Assembly (NCBI GenBank): GCA_900545495.1
Contig: UQZJ01000008.1
Span: 1-64,000, forward strand
DNA from: an uncultured Eubacteriales bacterium
GTDB taxonomy: Bacteria; Bacillota; Clostridia; Oscillospirales; Oscillospiraceae
Reading direction: 5' to 3'
DNA: 64,000 nt
This document shows, piece by piece, positions 1-8,637 of the stretch. Numbering within the stretch: the first letter of the stretch is position 1; the number at the start of each line of letters is the position of its first letter. The notes beneath the pieces are model-generated. The model saw nothing but the letters and a program-made list of their open reading frames with translations, was not told the DNA's origin and did no database searches. A program made the position numbers and the translations under genes.

Positions 1-35
1 ATGGAGAAATTGCGGATATGGGATTGGTCGAACAT
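1..35 (-). CDS. lepA: Elongation factor 4 (LepA), first codons only
   Basis: Reading leftwards, an ATG at 35 opens a frame reading MFDQSHIRNFS before the window ends. An AGGAGG ribosome site lies eight bases upstream (about 44-49). The segment ending IRNFS matches the start of LepA/EF4, which normally continues IIAHIDHGKST. EF4 is a ribosome-bound GTPase that back-translocates stalled ribosomes. lepA often lies near hrcA-dnaK in Firmicutes, which fits this window. Only eleven codons are visible, so the call rests on a short match. Confidence 0.65.
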   Translation of the reverse strand, partial: MFDQSHIRNFS

Positions 36-66
36 ATAAAAAGCCTCCTTTGGAACTCTGTATGCG

Positions 67-720
67 TCATCGCTTCGCCGCCAGCTCATCCACGTTGTGG
101 ACGACCTGCGCCGTGCTCTGCCCCAGGCCGGGGGCGGCGGTGAGGGTGTCGGAGGTCAGCTCCGGCATTTGCTCCGCGCCGGCCAGCGCCCGCAGGTACG
201 CCGCACGGCTGTGCAGCATGGCGGCGTCCACCGCACCGGCGTCAAAATCCACGGCGTCGGTGGCGAAAAAGTCCTCGTTGCCGCCGCCGCAGCGGTACAG
301 GTGCCGCAGCAGAGTGTACAGCGCCGTGCTGAGATAGTCCCCGGCGGCGGTGATGGCCGTCCGGTCGCCGCACTTGCCCAGCAGGTCGAACAGCACGCCG
401 GTGGTGTTCACCACCAGCTTCTTTTGCAGCGTGGCCAGAATGCTGCCCTTCAGCGTCCCCTTTTCATCGCTGGCGTCGTACAGCTCCGCCGCCTCGATGA
501 TGGAGCCGTCCCGGGAGTTGGTGCGCCCCAGCAGGAAGTCCGCCGACACATGGTAGAAGTCGCAGGCCCGCGCCACGAAGGCGAGACCCGGCTCCCGGAT
601 GCCGTTTTCGTAGTGGCTCAGCAGCGCCTGACTGATGCCCAGCGCCGCCGCCGCCTTCCGCTGGCTGATCCCCTTCTCCTGCCGCAGCAGGCTCAACGTT
701 CTGGAAAAATCTGTTGCCAT
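67..720 (-). CDS. XRE-family helix-turn-helix transcriptional regulator
   Basis: About 217 residues. Residues 1-60 form a classic Cro/CI helix-turn-helix (LRQEKGISQRKAAAALGISQ, then LLSHYENG), followed by a segment ending DFYHVSADFLLGR that is typical of Clostridial XRE regulators. The remaining ~150 residues are helical and unassigned, probably a sensing or dimerisation region. I chose the ATG at 720, behind a GGGGTGAGAG ribosome site; a GTG at 729 is the alternative. The promoter overlaps two copies of a 16-bp repeat (743-758 and 771-786), which suggests autoregulation. It is divergent from the monooxygenase/tatD unit and could control it as well. Confidence 0.85.
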   Translation of the reverse strand: MATDFSRTLSLLRQEKGISQRKAAAALGISQALLSHYENGIREPGLAFVARACDFYHVSADFLLGRTNSRDGSIIEAAELYDASDEKGTLKGSILATLQKKLVVNTTGVLFDLLGKCGDRTAITAAGDYLSTALYTLLRHLYRCGGGNEDFFATDAVDFDAGAVDAAMLHSRAAYLRALAGAEQMPELTSDTLTAAPGLGQSTAQVVHNVDELAAKR

Positions 721-742
721 CTCTCTCACCCCGTCAAATGTA

Positions 743-786
743 ATACAGCTTGTAAATGATACAGCATTTTATACAGCTTGTAAATG
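743..786. promoter_or_regulatory. Direct-repeat operator, probably for the XRE regulator
   Basis: The 16-mer ATACAGCTTGTAAATG occurs at 743-758 and again at 771-786, 28 bp apart (nearly three helical turns). The second copy sits in an inverted repeat, GCATTT-N12-AAATGC. Both copies overlap the regulator promoter, as expected for an autorepressor. Confidence 0.6.
756..784 (-). promoter_or_regulatory. Sigma-A promoter of the XRE regulator gene
   Basis: On the minus strand, TTTACA (779-784) and TATCAT (756-761) are separated by exactly 17 bases. The -35 box lies inside one copy of the 16-bp repeat and the -10 box touches the other. Confidence 0.7.
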
Positions 787-814
787 CTTTTTTCCCGTGT
801 GGGATGGAAAAAAT

Positions 815-843
815 TTGCGCCGCCGCGTCGCCTGTGCTACAAT
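815..843 (+). promoter_or_regulatory. Candidate promoter for the monooxygenase-tatD unit
   Basis: TTGCGC (815-820), a 17-base spacer and TACAAT (838-843), ending 26 bases before the ATG at 870. Confidence 0.5.
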
Positions 844-869
844 GGGGCAAAATCACTCGGAGGTGCGCC

Positions 870-1169
870 ATGGAAGAACAACTGATGCTGTATGTGCGCT
901 ATATGGCCAAGGACGGCTGCCGCGAGACCTTTGTCCGGGAGCTTGTGGAGGCGGGTATCCTCACCCTGATCCGGGAGGAACCGGGCTGTTTGGCTTACGA
1001 CTACTATTTCTCTGCGCAGGATGAGAACGAGCTGCTGCTCATCGAGCGGTGGGAGAGCGCCGCCCACCAGCGCGTCCATATGGAGCAGCCCCACATGGCA
1101 CGGCTGCGGGAGATCAAGGAAAAATACATCGCGGACACAAGGCTGGGCCGCGTCCGGCTGGAGGACTGA
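870..1169 (+). CDS. Antibiotic biosynthesis monooxygenase (ABM)-fold protein
   Basis: 99 residues with the ABM/YgiN dimeric ferredoxin-like pattern. An N-terminal strand (MLYVRYMAKDGCRETFV) is followed by REEPGCLAYDYYFS and LLLIERWESAAHQRVHMEQPH. Family members are small cytosolic quinol monooxygenases or haem-related proteins, and the substrate cannot be read from sequence. The ATG at 870 follows CGGAGG by six bases and is preferred to the longer frame opening at 756. It ends two bases before tatD, so the two are co-transcribed. Confidence 0.8.
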   Translation: MEEQLMLYVRYMAKDGCRETFVRELVEAGILTLIREEPGCLAYDYYFSAQDENELLLIERWESAAHQRVHMEQPHMARLREIKEKYIADTRLGRVRLED

Positions 1170-1171
1170 CC

Positions 1172-1936
1172 ATGCTGTTTGATACCCATGCACACTACGA
1201 CGACGAGGCTTTTGACGCCGACCGGGACGCGGTGCTGACAGCGCTGCCCCAGCGGGGCGTCGGACTTATTTTGAACCCCGGCTGCGATGTGGAAAGCTCC
1301 CGCAAGGCGGCGGCATACGCGGCGGCGTACCCCCACGTTTACGCGGCGGTGGGCATCCACCCGGAGAACTGCGGCGGCTGCACCGCCGACGATCTGGCGG
1401 CCATCCGCGCGTTGGCGCAGCAGCCCAAGGTGGTGGCCATCGGCGAGATCGGACTGGACTACTACTGGGAGGAGAATCCGCCCCGCGACCTCCAGCAGCA
1501 GGTGCTGCGGCAGCAGCTGGCGCTGGCGCAGGAGCTTGCTCTGCCCGTTATCATCCACGACCGGGAGGCTCACGCCGATACCCTGTCCATCGTCCGGGAG
1601 TTCCCCGGCGTCACCGGCGTGTTCCACTGCTTCTCCGGCAGCCCGGAGATGGCGCGGGAGCTGCTGCAAATGGGGTGGTATCTGGGGTTTGACGGCCCGG
1701 TGACCTATAAGAACGCCCGCCGCGCCCCGGAGGTGGCGGCGGTAACGCCGCCGGAGCGGATGCTCATCGAGACGGACAGCCCCTACATGACGCCGGTACC
1801 CTACCGGGGCAAGCGTAACGACTCCGGCTACGTCTATCTGGTGGCGGAGAAGCTGGCGGCGTGGAAGGGCCTCGCGCCGGAGGAACTGGCCCGCATCACC
1901 ACGGAGAACGGCAAGCGCCTGTTCCGCATCCCCTGA
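1172..1936 (+). CDS. tatD: TatD-family metal-dependent deoxyribonuclease
   Basis: 254 residues, the normal TatD size. The N-terminal metal site is DTHAHYD (residues 4-10). Later come GEIGLDYYWEE, which carries the conserved Glu and Asp, IIHDREA, FHCFSGS, and a C-terminal ETDSPYMTPVPYRGKRN. These are the canonical TIM-barrel amidohydrolase metal ligands. TatD enzymes are cytosolic 3'-5' nucleases acting on damaged or single-stranded DNA. The ATG at 1172 starts two bases after the upstream stop. An intrinsic terminator follows. Confidence 0.92.
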   Translation: MLFDTHAHYDDEAFDADRDAVLTALPQRGVGLILNPGCDVESSRKAAAYAAAYPHVYAAVGIHPENCGGCTADDLAAIRALAQQPKVVAIGEIGLDYYWEENPPRDLQQQVLRQQLALAQELALPVIIHDREAHADTLSIVREFPGVTGVFHCFSGSPEMARELLQMGWYLGFDGPVTYKNARRAPEVAAVTPPERMLIETDSPYMTPVPYRGKRNDSGYVYLVAEKLAAWKGLAPEELARITTENGKRLFRIP

Positions 1937-1978
1937 AAACGACGGCCTCCCGGCGGCGGGCGGCTGCGCAAAGGAAGA

Positions 1979-2015
1979 AAGAGGACGCTGACCAACTGGG
2001 TCAGCGTCCTCTTTT
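1979..2015 (+). terminator. Intrinsic terminator between tatD and mnmA
   Basis: A 13-bp stem AGAGGACGCTGAC/GTCAGCGTCCTCT with a short loop, followed by TTTT. It lies between convergent genes and can work on both strands. Confidence 0.85.
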
Positions 2016-2039
2016 ACCGCTTTTACGCCTGCGGGCGTC

Positions 2040-3113
2040 TTACTCCGCGCCGTCGATGACGCCGCCGCCCAGCACCTCGTCTCCGTCGTACAGCACCACA
2101 GACTGCCCGGCGGTGATGGCGCGCTGCGGCGTGTCGAACACCACCCGCACACCCTCCCCTGCCAGCGGATAGGCGGTGCAGGGCGCGTCAATATGCTGGC
2201 TGTACCGGGTCTTGGCGGTGCAGCGTACCGGCGCCGCCGGTGCTTCACCGGCGATCCAGTTGACGCGGGAGGCGGTCAGGGCGGCGGAGAACAGGTCGGC
2301 GTCGTCCCCCAGCAGGATGGTGTTGTCCGCGCCGTTCTTCCGCACCACATAGACGTGCTTTCCGGCGGCGACGCCCAGCCCCTTCCGCTGGCCGCTGGTG
2401 TAGCAGGGCAGCCCCTTGTGGCGGCCCAGCACGCGGCCGTCCTTGTCCACAAAGTCCCCCGGCGTCAGCTCGGCCCCGTGCCGCCGCAGGAACTGGACGT
2501 AATCCCCGTCGGGGATGAAGCAGATATCCTGACTGTCGGACTTCTCCGCCACGTCCAGCCCCGCCTGCCGCGCCTCCTGCCGGATGGCGTCCTTGTCGAA
2601 ATCCCCCACCGGCAGCAGCAGATGGGCAAGCTGGAACTGTGTGAGCTGGTAGAGCACGTAGCTCTGGTCTTTTTTTCGATCCCGGCCCCGCAGCAGCCGC
2701 CAACGGCCTGCCGCCTCGTCGTAGTCCACCCGGGCATAGTGGCCGGTGGCCAGATAGTCGTAGCCCATCTCCAGCGCACGGTCCAACAGGGCGCCGAACT
2801 TCAGCTCCCGGTTGCAGTCGATGCAGGGGTTGGGCGTCCGGCCCGCGCAGTATTCCGCCACAAATTTCTCCATGACGCAGCGGGAGAACCGCTCCGTCTC
2901 ATCGAACAGGTAAAAGTCCATGCCCAGCCGCTCCGCCGTCCGGCGGGCGTCCTCGGCGCTCTGGGCGGCCAGATGCGCCGCCTCCGGCTCCCGGCACAGG
3001 CGGAGCATGGCGCCGCCGCAGATATAGCCCTGCTCCCGCAGCAGCGCGGCGGCGGCGGAGCTGTCCACACCGCCGGACATGGCGATCAGCACACGCTTGG
3101 CATCCTTTTTCAT
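2040..3113 (-). CDS. mnmA: tRNA-specific 2-thiouridylase MnmA
   Basis: 357 residues, full length. The PP-loop ATP site SGGVDSS is at 13-19. The catalytic cysteine pair is Cys100 (in NPCIDCNRELKF) and Cys198 (in SDSQDICFIPDG). The C-terminal beta-barrel domain ends near FDTPQRAITAGQSVVLYDG. The enzyme adenylates and thiolates U34 of tRNA-Lys, tRNA-Glu and tRNA-Gln with sulfur relayed from a cysteine desulfurase. No desulfurase gene lies next to it. The ATG at 3113 follows GCGAGG. It is convergent with tatD. Confidence 0.95.
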   Translation of the reverse strand: MKKDAKRVLIAMSGGVDSSAAAALLREQGYICGGAMLRLCREPEAAHLAAQSAEDARRTAERLGMDFYLFDETERFSRCVMEKFVAEYCAGRTPNPCIDCNRELKFGALLDRALEMGYDYLATGHYARVDYDEAAGRWRLLRGRDRKKDQSYVLYQLTQFQLAHLLLPVGDFDKDAIRQEARQAGLDVAEKSDSQDICFIPDGDYVQFLRRHGAELTPGDFVDKDGRVLGRHKGLPCYTSGQRKGLGVAAGKHVYVVRKNGADNTILLGDDADLFSAALTASRVNWIAGEAPAAPVRCTAKTRYSQHIDAPCTAYPLAGEGVRVVFDTPQRAITAGQSVVLYDGDEVLGGGVIDGAE

Positions 3114-3160
3114 TATGCACCTCGCAAGAATCCGTAAAATAAATCGTATGTTTATCGTAT

Positions 3161-3166
3161 ATTATA
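3161..3166 (-). promoter_or_regulatory. -10 element upstream of mnmA
   Basis: A perfect TATAAT on the minus strand, 48 bases before the mnmA start codon, in an AT-rich stretch. No good -35 box is visible at 16-18 bp. Confidence 0.4.
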
Positions 3167-3208
3167 GGTATATCGCGGTAATATCCGTCCAGAATAAAGC
3201 TGTAAAAA

Positions 3209-3240
3209 ACGTCTCCCCCGCACCGGGCGGGAGAGACGCG
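3209..3240 (-). terminator. Intrinsic terminator of the kinase-like gene
   Basis: On the minus strand a GC-rich stem CGTCTCTCCCGCCC...GCGGGGGAGACG is followed by TTTTTTAC. It lies downstream of the gene ending at 3319. Confidence 0.75.
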
Positions 3241-3259
3241 ATCGCTGCGATCCGTTCCG

Positions 3260-3311
3260 CCGTCCGTGGCGGATCTGCCCGCCGTCCGTGGCGGATCTGC
3301 CCGCCGTCCGG
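3260..3311. repeat. 22-bp tandem repeat, two full copies plus a partial third
   Basis: The unit GCCGTCCGTGGCGGATCTGC plus CC occurs twice in direct tandem, followed by a shortened third copy (GCCGTCCG). It sits between the kinase-like gene stop and its terminator. Confidence 0.8.
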
Positions 3312-3318
3312 CGGCGTT

Positions 3319-4194
3319 TTACTCGTCGGAGTGCTTTTGCAGGAATGCCTCAAAGGGCAGGCCGTCCGCCAGCCCCACCAGCGCCGGCTGGAAGCCGCCG
3401 GTGTAGTCGAAGGGTACATCCTCCACCACATCCTCCGCCAGCTCGTCCGGCAGCGCCAGCGTGACGGTGGTGCCATGCCCCACCCGGCTGTTCAGCACCA
3501 GCCGCCCGCCGTGACCCTCCGCGATGCGGCGGCACAGCGGCAGACCCAGACCCAGACCGCTGGGCAGCGCGGCCAGCCGCTCCGGGTGGAGGTAGCTGTC
3601 AAACACCATTTCCATGTCCTCGGCGTTGATGCCGCAGCCGGTATCCGTCACCGCCAGCAGCACCTGCCGCCGTTCAAACCGTAGGGATACGGTGACGGCG
3701 CCGCCCTCGGCCGTGAATTTCAGGGCGTTGGACAGCAGGTTCCAGACCGCCTGTTCCAAACAGACCCGGTTGATCGCCGCACCGTGGCGGGCGGCGCTGC
3801 ACTGGAACGTCAGCGTCACATTCCGCAGGGCGAACAGCGGCGCGGCCTGACGGCACAGACCGTCCAGCCACGTTACGATATCGGTATTTTCCCTGGTCAG
3901 CGGCGCATCGTCCAGCAGCATGGGCGCGTTGGACAGGTTGTTGGACAGACGCAGCAGCGCATAGTAGTTCCGGTTCAGCAGCGCCGCGTCCCGATCCAGC
4001 GCCGCGTCTGCGTCCCGCCGTTCAGGCGGCGCCAGACGGCTGACCGCGATGTGCATCCCACCCAGCGCAGTCCGAAGCTGGGCGGATACATGAAGCAGCA
4101 CCTCATTGAGCAGCCGTACCTGCGGGACCCGGTCGAGCCGGTCGGGGTGCGCCGGCTGCTCCGGCGTATGGTCATTTCTGGGGGTTTCTATCAT
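3319..4194 (-). CDS. Histidine-kinase-like ATPase lacking the phospho-acceptor histidine
   Basis: About 291 residues, no signal peptide or membrane segment, so cytosolic. The N-terminal third has a HisKA-like helix, LLHVSAQLRTAL, that aligns with the usual LxxVSHELRTPL, but the phospho-accepting His is Ala. This was confirmed in the DNA (gcc cag ctt cgg act). The C-terminal HATPase domain looks complete: an N box around WNLLSNALKFT, G1 DTGCGINAE, and G2 PSGLGLGLPLCRRIAEGHGG. The ATG at 4194 follows GGAGAGGAAGG. No response regulator is adjacent. It may be a pseudo-kinase, scaffold or anti-sigma-type ATPase. Confidence 0.85.
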   Translation of the reverse strand: MIETPRNDHTPEQPAHPDRLDRVPQVRLLNEVLLHVSAQLRTALGGMHIAVSRLAPPERRDADAALDRDAALLNRNYYALLRLSNNLSNAPMLLDDAPLTRENTDIVTWLDGLCRQAAPLFALRNVTLTFQCSAARHGAAINRVCLEQAVWNLLSNALKFTAEGGAVTVSLRFERRQVLLAVTDTGCGINAEDMEMVFDSYLHPERLAALPSGLGLGLPLCRRIAEGHGGRLVLNSRVGHGTTVTLALPDELAEDVVEDVPFDYTGGFQPALVGLADGLPFEAFLQKHSDE

Positions 4195-4347
4195 ATATGC
4201 CTTCCTCTCCGGCCTTAGTGTGTCTTTTCCCGCCGACGCGATACATACCACTTACCGGTCGGTCATCCACACTATACCAAACGGTAGGTGAAAAAACAAG
4301 TTTTTTGTCCCTTTTTGATGGTCTGCAAAATTTTTTCAAAAAGGGGG

Positions 4348-4375
4348 TTGCTTTTTTCAAAATAATGCATATAAT
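4348..4375 (+). promoter_or_regulatory. Promoter of gap
   Basis: TTGCTT (4348-4353), a 16-base spacer and a perfect TATAAT (4370-4375), in an AT-rich leader 52 bases before the gap ATG. Confidence 0.75.
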
Positions 4376-4424
4376 ACTAAACATACCATACATTTGATAT
4401 ATTCCATCAGAGAGGAAGTCTTGA

Positions 4425-5438
<1,014 letters not shown>

Positions 5439-5485
5439 ATCGCCAACATCCTTTCAAAAAGGTTTTCCTTCTTTTTTGTTCCGGA

Positions 5486-5518
5486 AACAGCGCCGTCCCG
5501 CCGGGACGGCGTTGTTTC
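5486..5518 (+). terminator. Intrinsic terminator of gap
   Basis: The stem CGCCGTCC/GGACGGCG with AAC/GTT extensions is followed by TTGTTTCT. Confidence 0.75.
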
Positions 5519-5612
5519 TACCCATTTGCCAAACAGAGGGAATGCGCGGCAAGGCAGCCGAAATCGTGGAAACACAAAGGTTTTATCAAAAATAGGACTA
5601 TCTTTCCATTGA

Positions 5613-5627
5613 ATTGTATGGTACAAT
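5613..5627. promoter_or_regulatory. Candidate operator/-10 region of the GntR regulator
   Basis: A perfect inverted repeat ATTGTA-TGG-TACAAT. Its right arm, TACAAT (5622-5627), could serve as the -10 box, and a further TACAA follows at once. The layout suits autoregulation by the downstream GntR protein. Confidence 0.45.
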
Positions 5628-5664
5628 AGGTACAACTCAGAGGAGAGGGAAAGGGACCCCATAC

Positions 5665-6441
5665 ATGGAACAGAATCCGATCTTAAGCGCAAGACTGTCA
5701 ATGGACAGCGACATTCCCCTGTATGCCCAGCTTGTGGGCATCATCAAACGCAACATTTCCACCGGCACACTGGCTGTGGGCGATCTGCTGCCCAGCGAGG
5801 CGGAGCTGTGCCGCTGGATGAATATCAGCCGCAACACCGTGCGGCAGGCCATCGGCGAGCTGGAGGATGAGGGGCTGGTGGTCCGCAAGCGGGGCCGCGG
5901 CACCTTCGTGGCGGACCCCGCCACCAACCGCCGCGGTGTGCGCTACTCCTTTACGACGGAGGTTTCCTCCTTGGGCAAGGTGCCGTCCTCCACGCTCATC
6001 GACTTTGACGTGATCGTACCCAGTCAGGCGGTCTGCGAGAAGATGGAGCTGCGGGAGGGTACGCCGGTGTACTGCTTTACCCGTGTGCGCAACGTGGACG
6101 GGGAACCGCTGATCCTGGAGACCAGCTACTATCCCGAGTACATCTACCCCCACCTGACCCGGGATATGCTCCAGACCCACAGCTTTTACAGCCTCTTGTA
6201 CCATGTGGGCATCGTACCCTTTGCCGCCGATGAGAGCTACGAGGCGGTGGTGCTGGACAACGAGCAGGGACACCTGCTGGGCGTCAGCGCCGGGAGCTGT
6301 GCCTTCTACCACCAGCGCCGTACCCGCACCGAGGACGGGCGCATCTACGAGTACACCAGAAGCTATATCCGGGGCGACCGGGTGCGGCTGGACGTACATA
6401 TGCAGAAGAGCGGCATGAACTTTGTGCGTACCATCGACTGA
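5665..6441 (+). CDS. GntR-family transcriptional regulator with UTRA ligand domain
   Basis: 258 residues. Residues 1-85 carry the GntR winged helix (PLYAQLVGIIKRNISTG, LPSEAELCRWMNISRNTVRQ, VRKRGRGTFVA). Residues ~95-250 form a UTRA (HutC-type) domain with GTPVYCFTRVRNVDGEPLILETSYY and LGVSAGSCAFYHQRRT. Such repressors usually bind phosphorylated sugars or amino acids and control nearby uptake genes. The ATG at 5665 follows a purine-rich GAGGAGAGGG site. The nearby ROK kinase and Gfo/Idh oxidoreductase, convergent with it, are plausible targets but this is inference. Confidence 0.92.
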   Translation: MEQNPILSARLSMDSDIPLYAQLVGIIKRNISTGTLAVGDLLPSEAELCRWMNISRNTVRQAIGELEDEGLVVRKRGRGTFVADPATNRRGVRYSFTTEVSSLGKVPSSTLIDFDVIVPSQAVCEKMELREGTPVYCFTRVRNVDGEPLILETSYYPEYIYPHLTRDMLQTHSFYSLLYHVGIVPFAADESYEAVVLDNEQGHLLGVSAGSCAFYHQRRTRTEDGRIYEYTRSYIRGDRVRLDVHMQKSGMNFVRTID

Positions 6442-6448
6442 ACGACAT

Positions 6449-6486
6449 AAAAAGGAAGCCGTCCCGCGGGACGGCTTCCTTTTTTA
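6449..6486. terminator. Bidirectional terminator, GntR gene / ROK gene
   Basis: A near-perfect palindrome (AAGGAAGCCGTCCC/GGGACGGCTTCC) flanked by A and T tracts between convergent genes. Confidence 0.85.
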
Positions 6487-6491
6487 TGCTG

Positions 6492-7418
6492 TTACAGGGC
6501 GGCGGCGCCGATGATACCGGCCTCGTTGCCCAACTGTGCCGCCTGAATGATGGGCTGGGGGCGGCTCTCACCGCCAAAGCAGTTGGCGGCCACATAGCGG
6601 CGGATGGGACGCAGCAGACGCTCTCCCTGCCGGCTGATGCCGCCGCCGATGAGCACCATCTCCGGCGACAGGATGTTCACCAGATCGGTGATCCCGGCGG
6701 CTACATAGACATAGTACCGCTCCAGCACGGCCTGTGCCGCCTCGTCGCCTGCGTCGGCGGCGTCGAACACATCCCGGCCCGTCAGCTCGGGGTACCGGTT
6801 CAGCAGGGATGTGGGGTGGGCGGCAGCCGCCTCCCTGCCCTGCCGGATCAGCGCCGTGGCGGAGGCGTAGACTTCCCAGCAGCCCCGGCGTCCGCAGGTG
6901 CAGGGTTCCCCGTCCAGCACCAGCAGGCTGTGACCCGGCTCGCCGCCGGCGCCGCCCAGACCGGAGACGATCCTGCCGTCCACGATGATACCGCCGCCCA
7001 CGCCGGTGCCAAGGGTGATGAGCATCATGTTCCGGCAGCCCACGGCGGCGCCGGCCACCGTCTCCGCCAGCGCGGCGCAGTTGGCGTCGTTGCTCAGTCG
7101 GGCGGGCAGGCCGAAGTGTGCCGTCAGCATGGCGCACACCGGCACGTCAAACCAGTTCAGATTATAGGCGCGAACCACCACGCCTCGCTCCGGGTCGCAG
7201 GTACCGGGGGCGCCAACGCCGATGGAGGCACAGTCCGCCGGGGTGAGACCCGCTTTGTCCAGCGCCAGCTCCACGGCGCGGCACATATCCGCCACCACCT
7301 GCTCCGCCGGGCGGTGCGCGCCGGCGGGAAGGCTGGCCTCCGCCACAATACGGTGGCGGTCGTCCACCACGCCGACGGCGATGTTGGTGCCGCCCAGATC
7401 AATGCCGATACGATACAT
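6492..7418 (-). CDS. ROK-family sugar kinase (glucokinase-like)
   Basis: 308 residues. The ATP site GIDLGGTN is at 5-12, the catalytic SNDANCAA has Asp111, and the ROK zinc motif uses His163, Cys173, Cys175 and Cys180 (GEPGH, then CTCGRRGC). ROK kinases phosphorylate glucose, fructose or N-acyl hexosamines in the cytosol, and the exact sugar cannot be told here. The ATG at 7418 follows AAGGGAG. A Gfo/Idh/MocA oxidoreductase lies directly upstream on the same strand, with a terminator-like hairpin between, so the two may be only partly co-expressed. The pair suggests sugar or inositol use. Confidence 0.9.
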   Translation of the reverse strand: MYRIGIDLGGTNIAVGVVDDRHRIVAEASLPAGAHRPAEQVVADMCRAVELALDKAGLTPADCASIGVGAPGTCDPERGVVVRAYNLNWFDVPVCAMLTAHFGLPARLSNDANCAALAETVAGAAVGCRNMMLITLGTGVGGGIIVDGRIVSGLGGAGGEPGHSLLVLDGEPCTCGRRGCWEVYASATALIRQGREAAAAHPTSLLNRYPELTGRDVFDAADAGDEAAQAVLERYYVYVAAGITDLVNILSPEMVLIGGGISRQGERLLRPIRRYVAANCFGGESRPQPIIQAAQLGNEAGIIGAAAL

Positions 7419-7443
7419 AGGATACTCCCTTTCGTGTTTGATG

Positions 7444-7480
7444 CAGAAAACGGCGGGGCGGGCTGCTTGCCCGCCCCGCA
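7444..7480 (-). terminator. Terminator-like hairpin between the oxidoreductase and ROK kinase genes
   Basis: On the minus strand the stem GCGGGGCGGG/CCCGCCCCGC is followed by CGTTTTC. The T run is short, so termination may be partial. Confidence 0.6.
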
Positions 7481-7493
7481 ACGGTGCGTTTGC

Positions 7494-8528
7494 TCAGAAG
7501 TGGGTGACGAAGTCGCTGTTCACCGCCACCGTGCGGCTGATGTTGGAGGACTTGATGCTGGCGAAGATGCTGCGCATCACCGTCAGCGCCTCACGGCCGG
7601 AGACCTCCGGCTGCCGGTCGTTGACCAGCGCGTCCACGAACTCATCGATGACGCCGGTGCCGTTGTGAGGCACATCCAGATTGTAGCTGGTGCGGTTGCC
7701 CTCCATATCGCTGACGATGATGGGGGAGGACGGCTCGCTGTAAATGAGCATGATGCCCTTGGTGCCGTACAGGCAGGTGGACTGGCACTCGTGGCCGTAG
7801 ATGGTCCAGCTGGCCGCCATGGTACCCAGTGCGCCGCCGGACATCCGCAGGATGCACAGGGCGTTGTCGTCCACGCCGATGAGCTGGCCCTCGCTGTCCC
7901 GCTTGTTCAGCGTCACCACCTTGGCGGTGGTCTCGATGACCTTCTGACCCAGCAGGTACTGGAGCAGATCCACCTTGTGGATGCCCATGTCGGACAGGGC
8001 GCCCAGCGCCGCCTTATTCTTATCGAAGAACCATGTACCCTCGTCCACAGACCAGCCCTCGGGGCCGGCGTTGCCCAGCACGGCGCGGAAGGTGATCACA
8101 TCGCCGATGACGCCGCGGTCCAGCAGCTGCTTGGCACGGCGGTGTACCGGGTCGAAGCGCATATTGTGGCCGATCATCAGGTACTTGCCGTTGCGCTCGG
8201 CGGCGGCCACCATGGACTCGCACTCCGCCAGCGTGACCGCCATGGGCTTTTCGCACAGCACGTGCTTGCCGGCGTACAGCGCCGCGGTGGAGATCTCCGC
8301 ATGGCTGCGGTTTTCCACGCAGACAGATACCGCATCAATGTCGTCGCGGTTCAGCAGGTCAAAATAGGTGTCGCAGACGCTGCCGCCGTACTTGGCGGCC
8401 ATCTCCTCGGCACGGGCGCGGTTCTTGTCGTAGTAGGCCATGATCTCCGCATTGGGGTTGGCTGCATACTCGGGCAGATGGCGCACCTGCGCGATCTTAC
8501 CGCAGCCGATGATACCAACTCGAATCAT
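7494..8528 (-). CDS. Gfo/Idh/MocA-family NAD(P)-dependent oxidoreductase
   Basis: 344 residues. The N-terminal Rossmann fold has GIIGCGKIAQVRHLPEY (residues 5-21), the family signature CEKPMAVTLAEC follows, and the C-terminal alpha/beta domain includes a DMGIHKVDLLQYL segment with the expected Asp/His catalytic pair. Members oxidise or reduce sugars and cyclitols such as myo-inositol; the substrate cannot be assigned. The ATG at 8528 follows GGAGGAG. The gene is upstream of the ROK kinase on the same strand. Confidence 0.93.
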   Translation of the reverse strand: MIRVGIIGCGKIAQVRHLPEYAANPNAEIMAYYDKNRARAEEMAAKYGGSVCDTYFDLLNRDDIDAVSVCVENRSHAEISTAALYAGKHVLCEKPMAVTLAECESMVAAAERNGKYLMIGHNMRFDPVHRRAKQLLDRGVIGDVITFRAVLGNAGPEGWSVDEGTWFFDKNKAALGALSDMGIHKVDLLQYLLGQKVIETTAKVVTLNKRDSEGQLIGVDDNALCILRMSGGALGTMAASWTIYGHECQSTCLYGTKGIMLIYSEPSSPIIVSDMEGNRTSYNLDVPHNGTGVIDEFVDALVNDRQPEVSGREALTVMRSIFASIKSSNISRTVAVNSDFVTHF

Positions 8529-8581
8529 ACAAAAGCTCCTCCTCTACCATGTTCAACGGATGGTACGCGATTCTCGTTTAA

Positions 8582-8610
8582 ATTATAACAAATTCAAGAG
8601 CGGGTGAAAA
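8582..8610 (-). promoter_or_regulatory. Candidate promoter of the Gfo/Idh gene
   Basis: On the minus strand, TATAAT (8582-8587) has a weak TTTTCA -35 box (8605-8610) at 17 bp. Confidence 0.5.
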
Positions 8611-8637
8611 GCCTTTTTTTCAGGATTCTGAGAAATT

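Noticed and set aside
6486..8588. A 700-residue open frame on the plus strand
   Set aside because: It is the antisense shadow of the ROK kinase and Gfo/Idh genes; composition is His/Gly/Ala/Val-rich and no family motif appears.
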